A program made the position numbers and the translations under genes. Under the pieces are notes generated by a model. That model did no database searches. It saw nothing but the letters and a program-made list of their open reading frames with translations, and was not told the DNA's origin. Positions 36,901-44,226 of a DNA stretch of 58,572 nucleotides are shown here, one piece after another. The stretch is taken from contig ONIH01000006.1 of the NCBI GenBank assembly GCA_900317825.1, positions 1-58,572 on the forward strand. The letters are read 5' to 3'. This DNA comes from an uncultured Lachnospiraceae bacterium (GTDB lineage: Bacteria; Bacillota; Clostridia; Lachnospirales; Lachnospiraceae). Within the stretch, counting starts at the first letter, position 1, and each line of letters starts with the position of its first letter.

Positions 36901-36970
36901 TGATGCCGAGGGCAACAAGCAGGTAGGCGCTTACTCAGCTTGGAAGACTCTTAAGACTGACAAGAAGTAA
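33941..36970 (+). CDS. Large secreted surface (S-layer-like) protein
   Basis: A 1009-residue exported protein, probably a major cell-surface or S-layer-like component. The signal peptide is residues 1 to about 35 (basic KK, hydrophobic core, AQAA cut site). The mature part is T/A/S/V/G-rich, poor in cysteine, and looks like tandem beta-sandwich (Ig-like) modules. The last about 90 residues form an Fn3-like module (VTGLKVSNKKGAKVSVTF) ending in a strongly basic tail suited to wall binding. No SLH, LPXTG or CWB2 repeat is seen. The ATG at 33941 follows an AAAGGAGG ribosome site (12-nt spacing); a second ATG 9 nt later is possible. Codon choice (GCT, GTT, AAG, TCT) is unlike its neighbours and suggests very high expression. 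It has its own promoter, leader and terminator. Confidence 0.75.
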   Translation: MLNMKKGLAIVLAAATALTFAPVSTLGLQGVVEAQAATVQATNASAKVTLDGTNNAVLSSTTATVKAGGSLTLTFENSSASAIADAKITAKKANANSTAGLTVTQDGSPLGDTGSVFTLRGIAAKSGTTNGKTTVVISFAGNAVSGADYTFEINYGGKAAQTLTVNYTNTADAQKAQDLDDASKAIFQGVDDTVYLRNTNDFSMDLKPSVVTAGGKSYNGSDLYYQVADEKATAASLTAPASTTLNHGNYKSELDGGTTKIRYKAEKGKLTLARKDASTDFVAGSFILAAYTQNTDDTNYTLVGYKTVNVGIAANETYTLGLKASSYTMSLGTVDETDALEVESVGKADGTKLSGTDLDNFKNAVAGNWTVSGRGIVTVPNYAGVAGITSDDVIAVYDTADKKFVAKHAGTTEATITVSNGSQIAQTKVPLTVLGTSQYALKATADGTAESAEIGENDTNPVILDVKSVNSYDLAKHLYKSEGMTLSYESSNTKNTVSDAGLVKATTVTDSFYVKVTGKINGNIVKQIRVYFKVNALPYDVPAVTGVDKDQADVLNGVDYASVVRAGIPTEEQLAASQIKYVQIDATGTETTNVTEALNVVSTSGAIVTASLAGQRGSAVTGVSSNGVVTLAPNAYTGVAAIKLVSTATSTTALSTNYVFVVVDKKDPEIKAADAYKIGTVAGAEDNKSFESDINFNDIIAKSGVTVRALVKGDDLHAAKTLYSYAPTQAVNDANFSNEVAGSTFKGVHVARVQGKVENLLISYNAGAGTAYKVVRIDSVAGVRNSVTKIENVTTGKVVYDSAKDSAVAVPELRLDGNTTLKVTLAYPIDKNDTHANISSTSLYTPGVDHSSLNQNIMTATRDEKKADGFTTFYLYPTTQGTQVVSFDPSGDISATDHSIVGNDSKQLSITYRANTKPSKVTGLKVSNKKGAKVSVTFDAATNHNMKYWVQKKIGKKVAGKSVSSNKATLSVKKGATVKVRVKAYYYDAEGNKQVGAYSAWKTLKTDKK

Positions 36971-37012
36971 TACCCAATCCTTCAGAATAATCACAATTTG
37001 ACATTTGAACGC

Positions 37013-37047
37013 TGATCCATGGATCCCTGTTATTTTTCCATGGATCA
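37013..37047 (+). terminator. First hairpin after the surface-protein gene
   Basis: A perfect 10-bp inverted repeat, TGATCCATGG (37013-37022) with CCATGGATCA (37038-37047), with an AT-rich loop containing TTATTTTT. It may help processing or protect the mRNA 3' end. Confidence 0.5.
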
Positions 37048-37061
37048 TGATCTAACAACAG

Positions 37062-37100
37062 ATCCGGGATGATCCTCCCATCATCCCGGATTTATTTTTA
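37062..37100 (+). terminator. Main terminator of the surface-protein gene
   Basis: A perfect 12-bp stem, ATCCGGGATGAT (37062-37073) with ATCATCCCGGAT (37080-37091), a 6-nt loop and a TTATTTTT tail. The rest of the 464-nt gap (37101-37434) is AT-rich and shows no gene; the only candidate promoter near its end is TTGCGC (18 bp) TAAAAT. Confidence 0.85.
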
Positions 37101-37434
37101 AAAAGAATTATCTGAAAATTACAATTAATTATTGACGCGATCAGAATTTTTTTTCAATGTGAAAGGGGACAGACTTCATTTCCTAAAAGAAATCAGGGAT
37201 AGTCCTTTATTTCATATTTGGCAAATTGTCAGAAGTGTACCGAAAACTCACACTACTGTTTATAATTGTTTATTTCTTGTTTATCTTTCTTAACAAATCC
37301 TAAATTTTCGAAAATAAAAATTAAATCGTGCGGTTTTCTATTGCGCTGGTCTTGATATCCGTGGTAAAATCTTGCCAACTTATAAAATTTTCTAGTATTG
37401 CTCAGATTTGCAAAGGGGCGGAAAGGAGAGACAT

Positions 37435-38451
37435 ATGTGGGGATTCTTCAGGCGGCGAAGCGGGACGCCGTATGATGACGTGTTCAAGACGATGCTGGTG
37501 AAGGGCAGCAGGCTGGTGATCCCACTGATAAATGAGATGTTCCATCTGAAAGAACCTATCAGCATGGACGAGGATGTGAAGCTGGAGTCGAATGAGCATT
37601 TTTTTAATTTGGAGGGAGGAGAGCAGGCGAAGAGGGAGTCTGATTCGTCAATCGAGATCGGCGGCAGACATTATCATGTCGAGTGTATGTGCTATGACGA
37701 TGGGACGATAGTCGTTAGGATTTTCGAGTATGCGGTGCAGATTGCCATGGAACATAGCACTTACAGCGATAATCATCTGACACTGGAGCTGCCTAATTCT
37801 GGGGTGCTGTACCTGAGGAAAACGGAAAAAACACCGGAGAAGCTGGTCATTTCGATAAGATTGCCGGAAGGGGATGAGATGTCATATGATGTGCCAGTCA
37901 TGGCGCTGTCAGATTATTCACTTGAAGATATCATATCGAAGAAACTGTATTTTTTGATGCCATTTTATATGTTCAATCTCGAAAAATCGATGTATAATAA
38001 GGATGGAGATGGTAACGAGAAGGTGGTTATGACTTTCGCTTCTCTTATAGAGAAGCTGAATGAGTTGTATGAAGCTGGGGACATGAATGCGAATGAATAT
38101 TATCTGGTTTACAATATGCTCCGTAAAGTGACGGAAAGCCTAACCAGGAAAAACCAGAGGCTATGGAAGGAGATGGATGAGACTATGGGCGGACATGTAC
38201 TAAGACTTGCTATCGATAAGTATGTAGATTATGGAGAGAGAAGAGGTTTAAAGAAAGGGAGAAAAGAGGGAAGACAGGAGGGAATGGCTATTGGGGAAGC
38301 AAATGGAGCAGACAAAAACGCTATCATAGTTTATAACAACTGCCTTGAACGTGGTATGTCAGAGAAGGATGCTATAGCCATTTCTGAGATTTCTGACTCT
38401 GCGCTGAAGAAGGCGAGAGAGGGACGTAACAAGTTTGCCGACGTAAAGTAA
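37435..38451 (+). CDS. Rpn-family putative nuclease/transposase-like protein
   Basis: A 338-residue protein of the Rpn (recombination-promoting nuclease, PD-(D/E)XK) type. The N-terminal nuclease-like part shows TPYDDVFKTMLVKG, MDEDVKLESNEHFF and the core strand HYHVECMCYDDGTIVVRIFEYAVQ, in which E and D residues probably form the metal site. The C-terminal part is helical and ends in a K/R/G-E repeat (RRGLKKGRKEGRQEGMA), common in this family. The start at 37435 (MWGFFRRR) follows AAAGGAGAG. It stands alone behind an AT-rich gap and is probably a mobile or variable gene. Members are abundant in Lachnospiraceae and their biological role is unsettled. Confidence 0.75.
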   Translation: MWGFFRRRSGTPYDDVFKTMLVKGSRLVIPLINEMFHLKEPISMDEDVKLESNEHFFNLEGGEQAKRESDSSIEIGGRHYHVECMCYDDGTIVVRIFEYAVQIAMEHSTYSDNHLTLELPNSGVLYLRKTEKTPEKLVISIRLPEGDEMSYDVPVMALSDYSLEDIISKKLYFLMPFYMFNLEKSMYNKDGDGNEKVVMTFASLIEKLNELYEAGDMNANEYYLVYNMLRKVTESLTRKNQRLWKEMDETMGGHVLRLAIDKYVDYGERRGLKKGRKEGRQEGMAIGEANGADKNAIIVYNNCLERGMSEKDAIAISEISDSALKKAREGRNKFADVK

Positions 38452-38474
38452 CAGGACAGTTTGAGACATACTTA

Positions 38475-38504
38475 TTACCACAATTCACGATTATGTGGTA
38501 TAAT
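38475..38504 (+). promoter_or_regulatory. TetR promoter with overlapping operator palindrome
   Basis: -35 TTACCA (38475-38480), 18-bp spacer, perfect -10 TATAAT (38499-38504). An inverted repeat TACCACA (38476-38482) and TGTGGTA (38494-38500) spans both promoter boxes, as expected for an autorepressor site. Confidence 0.55.
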
Positions 38505-38534
38505 TCCTCTAATTGACAAAACGGAGGTTTAAGT

Positions 38535-39095
38535 ATGTCATACAGATTCCTGGACTCGGGCGAGGGAGACATGAGAGTCCGCAGGACACGGACACATCTG
38601 AAAGAGGCACTTCTTCAGATGGTGGCGGAGCGCCCTGTTGCAAAAATCAGCGTGACTGAGCTGTCGGAGCGGGCAGAGGTGAACCGGAAGACCTTCTATC
38701 TGCACTATTCCGGGATTGGGGACATGCTGCTGGAGATAGCAGATGACATCGTGCGCACGCTTGCCGCGAAGTTCACAGGGGAGCTTGAGGCAGATGTTTA
38801 CACACTTTACCAGTTCCTTGACACAGATGAAGAAGGACTGAAACGGCTCCTTACGGAGACTGACTATGTGGCATTCCAGGAGAGACTTTACGATGGCGTG
38901 TTCACCCACGGCGCCTTTGAAAAAATAACCGAAGAGTCGCGCTATCCGGACATCACAGCTGGCTACCTGCATTCGGTGATCGGCATTTTTTACAGCTATA
39001 TGGATAGAAAAAATGAGGCGACGAATCTGAAAAAACTCGCGAGAAATGCCACAAAACTGGTGCTTCTGGGAATTACAGGGGGGGGTATCGGGTAA
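38535..39095 (+). CDS. TetR/AcrR family regulator
   Basis: A 186-residue helical regulator. The N-terminal helix-turn-helix has the expected arrangement (TRTHLKEALLQMVAERPVAKISVTELSERAEVNRKTFYLHY in pieces near residues 19-60). The C-terminal ligand-binding domain is divergent, so the inducer is unknown. It carries about 15 extra residues before the usual TetR start. Its ribosome site GGAGG is good. A palindrome overlaps its promoter (38475-38504). The next gene starts right after the stop codon, so the two are one operon. Confidence 0.85.
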   Translation: MSYRFLDSGEGDMRVRRTRTHLKEALLQMVAERPVAKISVTELSERAEVNRKTFYLHYSGIGDMLLEIADDIVRTLAAKFTGELEADVYTLYQFLDTDEEGLKRLLTETDYVAFQERLYDGVFTHGAFEKITEESRYPDITAGYLHSVIGIFYSYMDRKNEATNLKKLARNATKLVLLGITGGGIG

Positions 39096-40022
39096 ATGGT
39101 GATCACAGTTTCAGATATTCATGGGGCGGAGGATTTTGCGAAGCGGCTTGAGGCAGCATGTGAACTGATGCTCGACGGTACGCCAAGGAGTCAGGCATTG
39201 GACCGGGAGTCGGTCAGCCTGTCTGTATTTCTTAATCTGATAAAAAGTCTGAAGAAGGCAGGAATGGAAGAAAACCCTGCGGACGTAAGCCACCCGGCGT
39301 GGCAGGATCAGCTGGTCTATGATATGAGTGGGGAAGAGTACTCTTATCTGCCAGATGACTTTGAGGAGGAGCTGGACGAGGTCTGCAGACGCTCGCTCGA
39401 TGAGGAGGAGAGCCAGGTCATACATCTGTTATATCCCCAGAGAAAGACTATAGAACAGACAGCTGAAAAGCTGGGTGTTTCAGAAAATACTGTCCGCGCC
39501 AGGCGTAGATCAGCGCTGCGGAAACTAAAGGAGCATTCACGGGAACTCTTTGCCGGAAAAAAATATCTCGATAAACTGGAAGATATCAGGGCGCAGAGGG
39601 ACGCCCACCAGCAGGAGCTTGACTGGATGACGGACGCGCTCTATTTTCTGGAGGATATAGATGAAGACGAGAAGACACCAGTGGACGAGCTTCCGGTGTC
39701 GCAGGAGGCTCTTGCTTTTTACCGCAGAAACGGGCTTACTACGATAGCCGATGTGATAAACTACAGCCCGTCGGAGCTTTTCACTGAGATCACTAAGGCG
39801 GCAGGAGGACTCGCGACCGTCCGGGAAAGCGATGACTTTTCACTGGATTCGCCACTCGATGAGAGCATCGGGCTGGATACAAAGACCGCAAATGCTTTTA
39901 AGCTTGCCGGCATTTCTACCGTCCGCGAGTTCCTCGCCCTCGACGAAGCCCCCCTCTTATCTATAAAAGGCGTCGGTCCAAAGACCATCATCTGGCTGTA
40001 TAGAAGAGTGTTATTTGGTTAA
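39096..40022 (+). CDS. Sigma-region-4-like HTH fused to alpha-CTD-like HhH domains
   Basis: A 308-residue regulator candidate. Residues about 104-150 look like sigma-70 region 4 (SQVIHLLYPQRKTIEQTAEKLGVSENTVRARRRSALRKL). Two helix-hairpin-helix units of the RNA polymerase alpha C-terminal type follow: about 205-245 (SQEALAFYRRNGLTTIADVI) and 262-306 (LDTKTANAFKLAGISTVREFLAL, then LLSIKGVGPKT). The N-terminal 100 residues are acidic and helical and I do not recognise them. There is no region 2, so it cannot act as a normal sigma factor. It could bridge DNA and polymerase as an activator or antagonise sigma. It begins 1 nt after the TetR stop codon. Confidence 0.7.
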   Translation: MVITVSDIHGAEDFAKRLEAACELMLDGTPRSQALDRESVSLSVFLNLIKSLKKAGMEENPADVSHPAWQDQLVYDMSGEEYSYLPDDFEEELDEVCRRSLDEEESQVIHLLYPQRKTIEQTAEKLGVSENTVRARRRSALRKLKEHSRELFAGKKYLDKLEDIRAQRDAHQQELDWMTDALYFLEDIDEDEKTPVDELPVSQEALAFYRRNGLTTIADVINYSPSELFTEITKAAGGLATVRESDDFSLDSPLDESIGLDTKTANAFKLAGISTVREFLALDEAPLLSIKGVGPKTIIWLYRRVLFG

Positions 40023-40032
40023 TTCTGGTATT

Positions 40033-40100
40033 CCGGGGCAGCAGGCGAGGGAGCGCTAACAGAAAAACCGGTGTTGAGTGCGTCCCACCTGCTGCCCCGG
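40033..40100 (+). repeat. Long GC-rich hairpin, not a terminator
   Basis: A perfect 13-bp outer stem, 40033-40045 with 40088-40100 (CCGGGGCAGCAGG/CCTGCTGCCCCGG), continues inward through GGGA/TCCC, GCGCT/AGTGC (one G.U) and AACA/TGTT with only single-base bulges, leaving loop GAAAAACCGG. No T-run follows. Strand is not defined. Confidence 0.65.
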
Positions 40101-40271
40101 CATCATTCGAAAACCTTTATTGGAAAAAATGCATAAAAAAATCACGATGGGGTCTTTAAAAATTCGTCATTTTGTATTAAACTATAAACGGAAATTGTGA
40201 AATGTGCTCAAAAAACGCCCTGCGTTTTTGTACAACTTTCACAGAAATCAGTTTAGATGTTTGGGGGCCAT

Positions 40272-41360
40272 ATGATCACAAACCAGATATTACAGAAGAC
40301 GATCGAGGGGATGAATGCGATAACAAAGGTGAATTTCGTGATCACCGATCCGGAGGGCATAGCTCTCGCGACGACGGTCAGCGAGGTCTCAGAGTTCGGA
40401 AAGCCGGCGGCGGAGTTCGCAGCATCACCGGCGGAGAGCCAGGTCATAGGCGACAGACAGTTTTTCAAGGTCTATGATGAGAAGAGCCTCGAATTCGTGC
40501 TTATCAGTATGTCAGATGACGAGGAGAAAGCCCAGCTGATGGGGAAGGTCATGGCACTCCAGCTTTCGGAGCTTACGGTGGCTTATAAGGAGCGCTTCGA
40601 CCGGGATAATTTCATTAAGAACCTCCTGCTCGATAACCTGCTCCTGGTAGACATCTATAACCGCGCGAAGAAGCTGCATATAGAGGCGAACGCCCTCCGT
40701 ATAGTCATGGTCGTAAAGCTCGAGGGTGAAAAACGCGGAGACGAGCTGGAGAAGGTACGGAACCTTTTTTCAAGTCACAGCTCGGACTTTGTGACAGCGG
40801 TAGATGAGGACAGCATCATCATCGTAAAACGCCTGAATTCAGACAGCTACGATGAAGTCGAGGAGACCGCACAGTCCATACTCGAACTGCTCGGCGACCG
40901 TGAGGGCGAGTCGATCCGCGTATCATACGGCACAGTCGTCCGTGACATAAAGGACGTGTCGAGGTCTTACAAGGAAGCTACGATGGCGCTCGATGTCGGA
41001 AAAGTATTTTTCTCAGACAAGCAGGTCATCGCGTATTCGGTGCTCGGAATCGGAAGACTTATCTATCAGCTGCCTCTGCCGCTCTGCCGGATGTTCATTG
41101 GCGAGATATTTGGGGATAAGAGCCCGGATGACTTCGACGAGGAGACACTGACGACTATCGACAAATTTTTCGAAAACAGCCTGAATGTGTCCGAGACTTC
41201 GAGACAGCTCTACATTCACAGGAACACTCTTGTATACAGATTGGATAAGATCCAGAAGAGCACCGGACTTGATCTGAGAAAATTTGATGACGCCATTACT
41301 TTCAAAATCGCCATGATGGTGGTAGAATACATGAAGTATATGGAGGAACAGGATTTTTGA
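40272..41360 (+). CDS. CdaR/PucR-type transcriptional regulator
   Basis: A helical regulator related to CdaR (sugar diacid regulator). The N-terminal domain (ITNQILQKTIEGMNAITKVNFVITDPEGIALA) is the usual putative diacid recognition domain. The C-terminal PucR-type helix-turn-helix is clear: FFENSLNVSETSRQLYIHRNTLVYRLDKIQKSTGLDLRKFDDA. The start at 40272 matches homologue N-termini; an ATG 15 nt earlier (40257) is possible. Length is 362 residues. It overlaps ftsE by 4 nt (TTGA). This cdaR-like/ftsEX linkage is seen in related Clostridia, but the ligand here is unknown. Confidence 0.85.
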   Translation: MITNQILQKTIEGMNAITKVNFVITDPEGIALATTVSEVSEFGKPAAEFAASPAESQVIGDRQFFKVYDEKSLEFVLISMSDDEEKAQLMGKVMALQLSELTVAYKERFDRDNFIKNLLLDNLLLVDIYNRAKKLHIEANALRIVMVVKLEGEKRGDELEKVRNLFSSHSSDFVTAVDEDSIIIVKRLNSDSYDEVEETAQSILELLGDREGESIRVSYGTVVRDIKDVSRSYKEATMALDVGKVFFSDKQVIAYSVLGIGRLIYQLPLPLCRMFIGEIFGDKSPDDFDEETLTTIDKFFENSLNVSETSRQLYIHRNTLVYRLDKIQKSTGLDLRKFDDAITFKIAMMVVEYMKYMEEQDF

Positions 41361-42037
41361 TAGAATTATCACATGTGAGCAAGACATATGAGGCAGGTGT
41401 GAAGGCGCACGCGCTGAAGGACGTGAGCCTGCGCATCGATAACGGCGAGTTTGTCTTCATAGTCGGTGACTCGGGCGCAGGAAAGTCGACGCTGATAAAG
41501 CTGCTGCTGAAGGAGCTGTCGCCGACCGAGGGCAGCATCGTAGTCGCCGGCAAGGACCTGAACAAAATGCGCCACCGCGACATACCTGAGTACAGGCGAA
41601 AAATAGGCTGTGTATTCCAGGATTACAGACTTTTAAAAGACAGGAATGTCTACGAGAACGTCGCTTTCGCGATGAGAGTCACAGAGGCTTCAAAGAAGCA
41701 GATAAAGCGGAGAGTCCCGCAGATGCTCTCGAGAGTAGGGCTTGCGAGCAAGTACCGTTCGCTGCCGGGACACCTGTCAGGAGGCGAGCAGCAGAGAGTG
41801 GCTATAGCCAGAGCTTTGGTGAACCACCCGAAGATACTCTTAGCAGATGAGCCGACGGGGAATCTCGACGGCCATAACAGCTGGGAGATCATGAAGCTGC
41901 TCGACGAGATAAACCAGGATGGGACTACCGTCGTAGTAGTCACGCACGATATGGAGATAGTCCGCGCGATGAACAAGCGTGTGATCACTATATATAAAGG
42001 GACGATAGTCTCGGATGAGGAGGAGATTTCATCATGA
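41357..42037 (+). CDS. ftsE: Cell division ATP-binding protein FtsE
   Basis: ATPase of the FtsEX complex, which activates peptidoglycan hydrolases at the septum or side wall. Walker A GDSGAGKST (about residues 36-44), the signature LSGGEQQRVAIARAL and Walker B LLADEPTGNLD are intact. The start is TTG at 41357, overlapping the regulator stop; no ATG fits. Length is 226 residues. It overlaps ftsX by 4 nt. Confidence 0.95.
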   Translation: MIELSHVSKTYEAGVKAHALKDVSLRIDNGEFVFIVGDSGAGKSTLIKLLLKELSPTEGSIVVAGKDLNKMRHRDIPEYRRKIGCVFQDYRLLKDRNVYENVAFAMRVTEASKKQIKRRVPQMLSRVGLASKYRSLPGHLSGGEQQRVAIARALVNHPKILLADEPTGNLDGHNSWEIMKLLDEINQDGTTVVVVTHDMEIVRAMNKRVITIYKGTIVSDEEEISS

Positions 42038-42942
42038 GGCTTTCATCTCTTTCTTATAATATACGTCAGGGTTTCAAGAATATCTGGCGGAACAAAATGT
42101 TCTCGATAGCTTCGATAGCTACGATGTCAGCCTGCATTTTTCTGTTCGGCATTTTTTATGCGATCACGATGAATTTCGGAGGAATGCTGAGGAATGCTGA
42201 GAAGGGGGTGGCTGTCACTGTTTACTTCGATAATAACGCTTCGCAGGATGAGATAGACGACATCGGGACTGCGATCAGCAAGCGCTCGGAGGTCCGGTCG
42301 TACAAATTCGTCTCGGCGGACGAGGCGTGGAGCGAGTTCCAGAAGAGTTATTTCGGAAATCATAAGGACGCGGCCGATTCTTTTGCAGATGATAACCCGC
42401 TGAAGGACATGGCAAACTACGAGATCTACCTGAAGGATGTCTCGAAGCAGGCGTCTCTCGTGAAGTATTTAGAAAAGCTTCCGGGAGTCCGGGAAGTCCA
42501 TCAGTCAGCGGCTACGGCAAGAACGCTTACGGATTTTAATTCGCTGGTCCGCCTGATCTCTATCAGCATAGTCGTGATACTTATAGCTGTGGCTATTTTT
42601 CTTATAAATAACACGGTTACAGTAGGCATCTCGGTCCGCAAAGAGGAGATAGGCATCATGAAGCTGATCGGTGCGAAGGATTCGTTCGTCAGGGCGCCTT
42701 TCATAGTCGAAGGTGTGACAATCGGACTCATTGGTTCGGTCATCCCGCTGATCATCCTGTACGTCATGTACGGACGCATCATAAAGTACGTGGCTGACCG
42801 GTTTGACGCGCTCTCCGATATGTTCGCGTTCACCCCGGTAAACAGTATTTTCCGCGTGCTGATCCCTGTCTCACTGATTCTCGGTGTAGGCATCGGATAC
42901 ATCGGCAGCCGGTTCACTCTGAAGAAACACTTGCACGTATGA
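42034..42942 (+). CDS. ftsX: Cell division protein FtsX
   Basis: Membrane partner of FtsE. One N-terminal transmembrane helix (about residues 25-45), an extracellular domain of about 120 residues, then three C-terminal membrane helices (about 178-198, 228-250 and 272-295) follow the FtsX plan. The motif RQGFKNIWRNKMFSIASI is typical of Firmicutes FtsX. Length is 302 residues. Extracellular hydrolases that it might control include the autolysins found elsewhere in this window, though that link is only a possibility. Confidence 0.95.
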   Translation: MRLSSLSYNIRQGFKNIWRNKMFSIASIATMSACIFLFGIFYAITMNFGGMLRNAEKGVAVTVYFDNNASQDEIDDIGTAISKRSEVRSYKFVSADEAWSEFQKSYFGNHKDAADSFADDNPLKDMANYEIYLKDVSKQASLVKYLEKLPGVREVHQSAATARTLTDFNSLVRLISISIVVILIAVAIFLINNTVTVGISVRKEEIGIMKLIGAKDSFVRAPFIVEGVTIGLIGSVIPLIILYVMYGRIIKYVADRFDALSDMFAFTPVNSIFRVLIPVSLILGVGIGYIGSRFTLKKHLHV

Positions 42943-42964
42943 AAATGGGGTCTGTCCCCATTTT
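42942..42964. terminator. Short perfect hairpin after ftsX
   Basis: A 9-bp perfect stem, AAAATGGGG (42942-42950) with CCCCATTTT (42956-42964), loop TCTGT, overlaps the ftsX stop and lies just before ctpA. A short T-rich stretch follows (ATTTTTG). It may work as a weak terminator in both directions. Confidence 0.5.
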
Positions 42965-42978
42965 CGCATTTTTGACTT

Positions 42979-44226
42979 ATGGAAGAAAATAAACAGGAAA
43001 TCGCAGAAAAAAAGCCATCCTCTTTCAGAAAGGGCGTGTTCGCCGGGGTGCTCGGTTGCCTCGTCGTGATAGCAGCCGTTCTTGTGACCGGATGGTTTTT
43101 CGTTGGAAAGCTCTATGACGCTGGTTTCATGGATGCGAAGGACATGGCGAAGGCGAGAGTCATCTCTGGTCTCATAGACAAATACTATTATAAAAAAGTG
43201 TCCGATACCGCGAAGACTAACGGCGTCTACAAAGGCCTGATGGAGGCGATGGACGATCCCTACACGAAGTACATGACGGCTTCCGAGTACAAGGAAGAGC
43301 TCGAGGATACTTCGGGCGAATACGTAGGCATCGGCGTTTCTGTCATGAAAGACTCAGAGACAAAGGAAGTAAAGGTCCATCAGGTGTTTGACGGTTCTTC
43401 CGCGCAGAAGGCAGGTATACAGAACGGCGATGTGCTGATCTCGGCCGACGGTGCTTTTGCCGAGAACCTGACTCTGACTGAATTTACCAAAAAAATCCGC
43501 GGAAAAGCCGGTACTGAGGTGACCATCGTCTACTCGCATAACGGCGAAAAACACACGGTGAAGCTGAAGCGCGCCGCCGTAGAGAATCCGTCTGTATATG
43601 GAAAAATGCTTGACGAATCTACGGGCATAGGTTATATAGAAATAAATGAATTCAACTCAATGACTACAGATGAGTTTGAAAAAACGCTTGCCAGTCTGAA
43701 AAAGCAGGGCATGAAAGCTGTCATCTATGACCTGCGAACAAATCCGGGCGGCCTGGTGGATTCGGTGACGAAGATCCTCGACGATATCCTTCCGAAGGGC
43801 ACTACCGTCTACATGATGGACAAATACGGCAAGAAGACGACGTATTCTTCCGATGATAAAAAGCAGGAAAAATTTCCGACCGTGGTACTCATATCCGGAG
43901 ACACTGCTTCGGCTGCGGAGATTTTTTCAGGGGCGGTACGTGATTTCAAGTACGGTACACTTATCGGGACAAAGACTTTTGGAAAGGGCATAGTGCAGCA
44001 GGAGTTCACGCTTGGTGACGGTTCCGCGCTGAAGATGACGGTCGAGACCTACTATACTCCTAGTGGCGAATGCATCCACAAGAAGGGAATAGAGCCGGAC
44101 ATAAAGCTCAAGTACAAATACACCGGCGACACGTCAAAGGTTTCCGGAATGGACAGCTATGATTTTTCGAAGGATAATCAGGTGCAGAGAGGCATCACAG
44201 TATTAAAAGGAAAGTTGGACAACTAA
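42979..44226 (+). CDS. Carboxyl-terminal processing protease (S41)
   Basis: A membrane-anchored serine protease with one transmembrane helix near residues 22-45, a PDZ domain (about 115-200; EYVGIGVSVMKDSE and AGIQNGDVLISADG) and an S41 catalytic domain. The nucleophile serine is in ISGDTASAAEIFSG and the general-base lysine in KTFGKGIVQQ. It belongs to the CtpA/CtpB group and follows ftsEX, as in many Firmicutes. No clear Shine-Dalgarno sequence precedes the ATG. Length is 415 residues. The substrate is unknown; cell-wall or sporulation-type targets are typical. Confidence 0.92.
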   Translation: MEENKQEIAEKKPSSFRKGVFAGVLGCLVVIAAVLVTGWFFVGKLYDAGFMDAKDMAKARVISGLIDKYYYKKVSDTAKTNGVYKGLMEAMDDPYTKYMTASEYKEELEDTSGEYVGIGVSVMKDSETKEVKVHQVFDGSSAQKAGIQNGDVLISADGAFAENLTLTEFTKKIRGKAGTEVTIVYSHNGEKHTVKLKRAAVENPSVYGKMLDESTGIGYIEINEFNSMTTDEFEKTLASLKKQGMKAVIYDLRTNPGGLVDSVTKILDDILPKGTTVYMMDKYGKKTTYSSDDKKQEKFPTVVLISGDTASAAEIFSGAVRDFKYGTLIGTKTFGKGIVQQEFTLGDGSALKMTVETYYTPSGECIHKKGIEPDIKLKYKYTGDTSKVSGMDSYDFSKDNQVQRGITVLKGKLDN

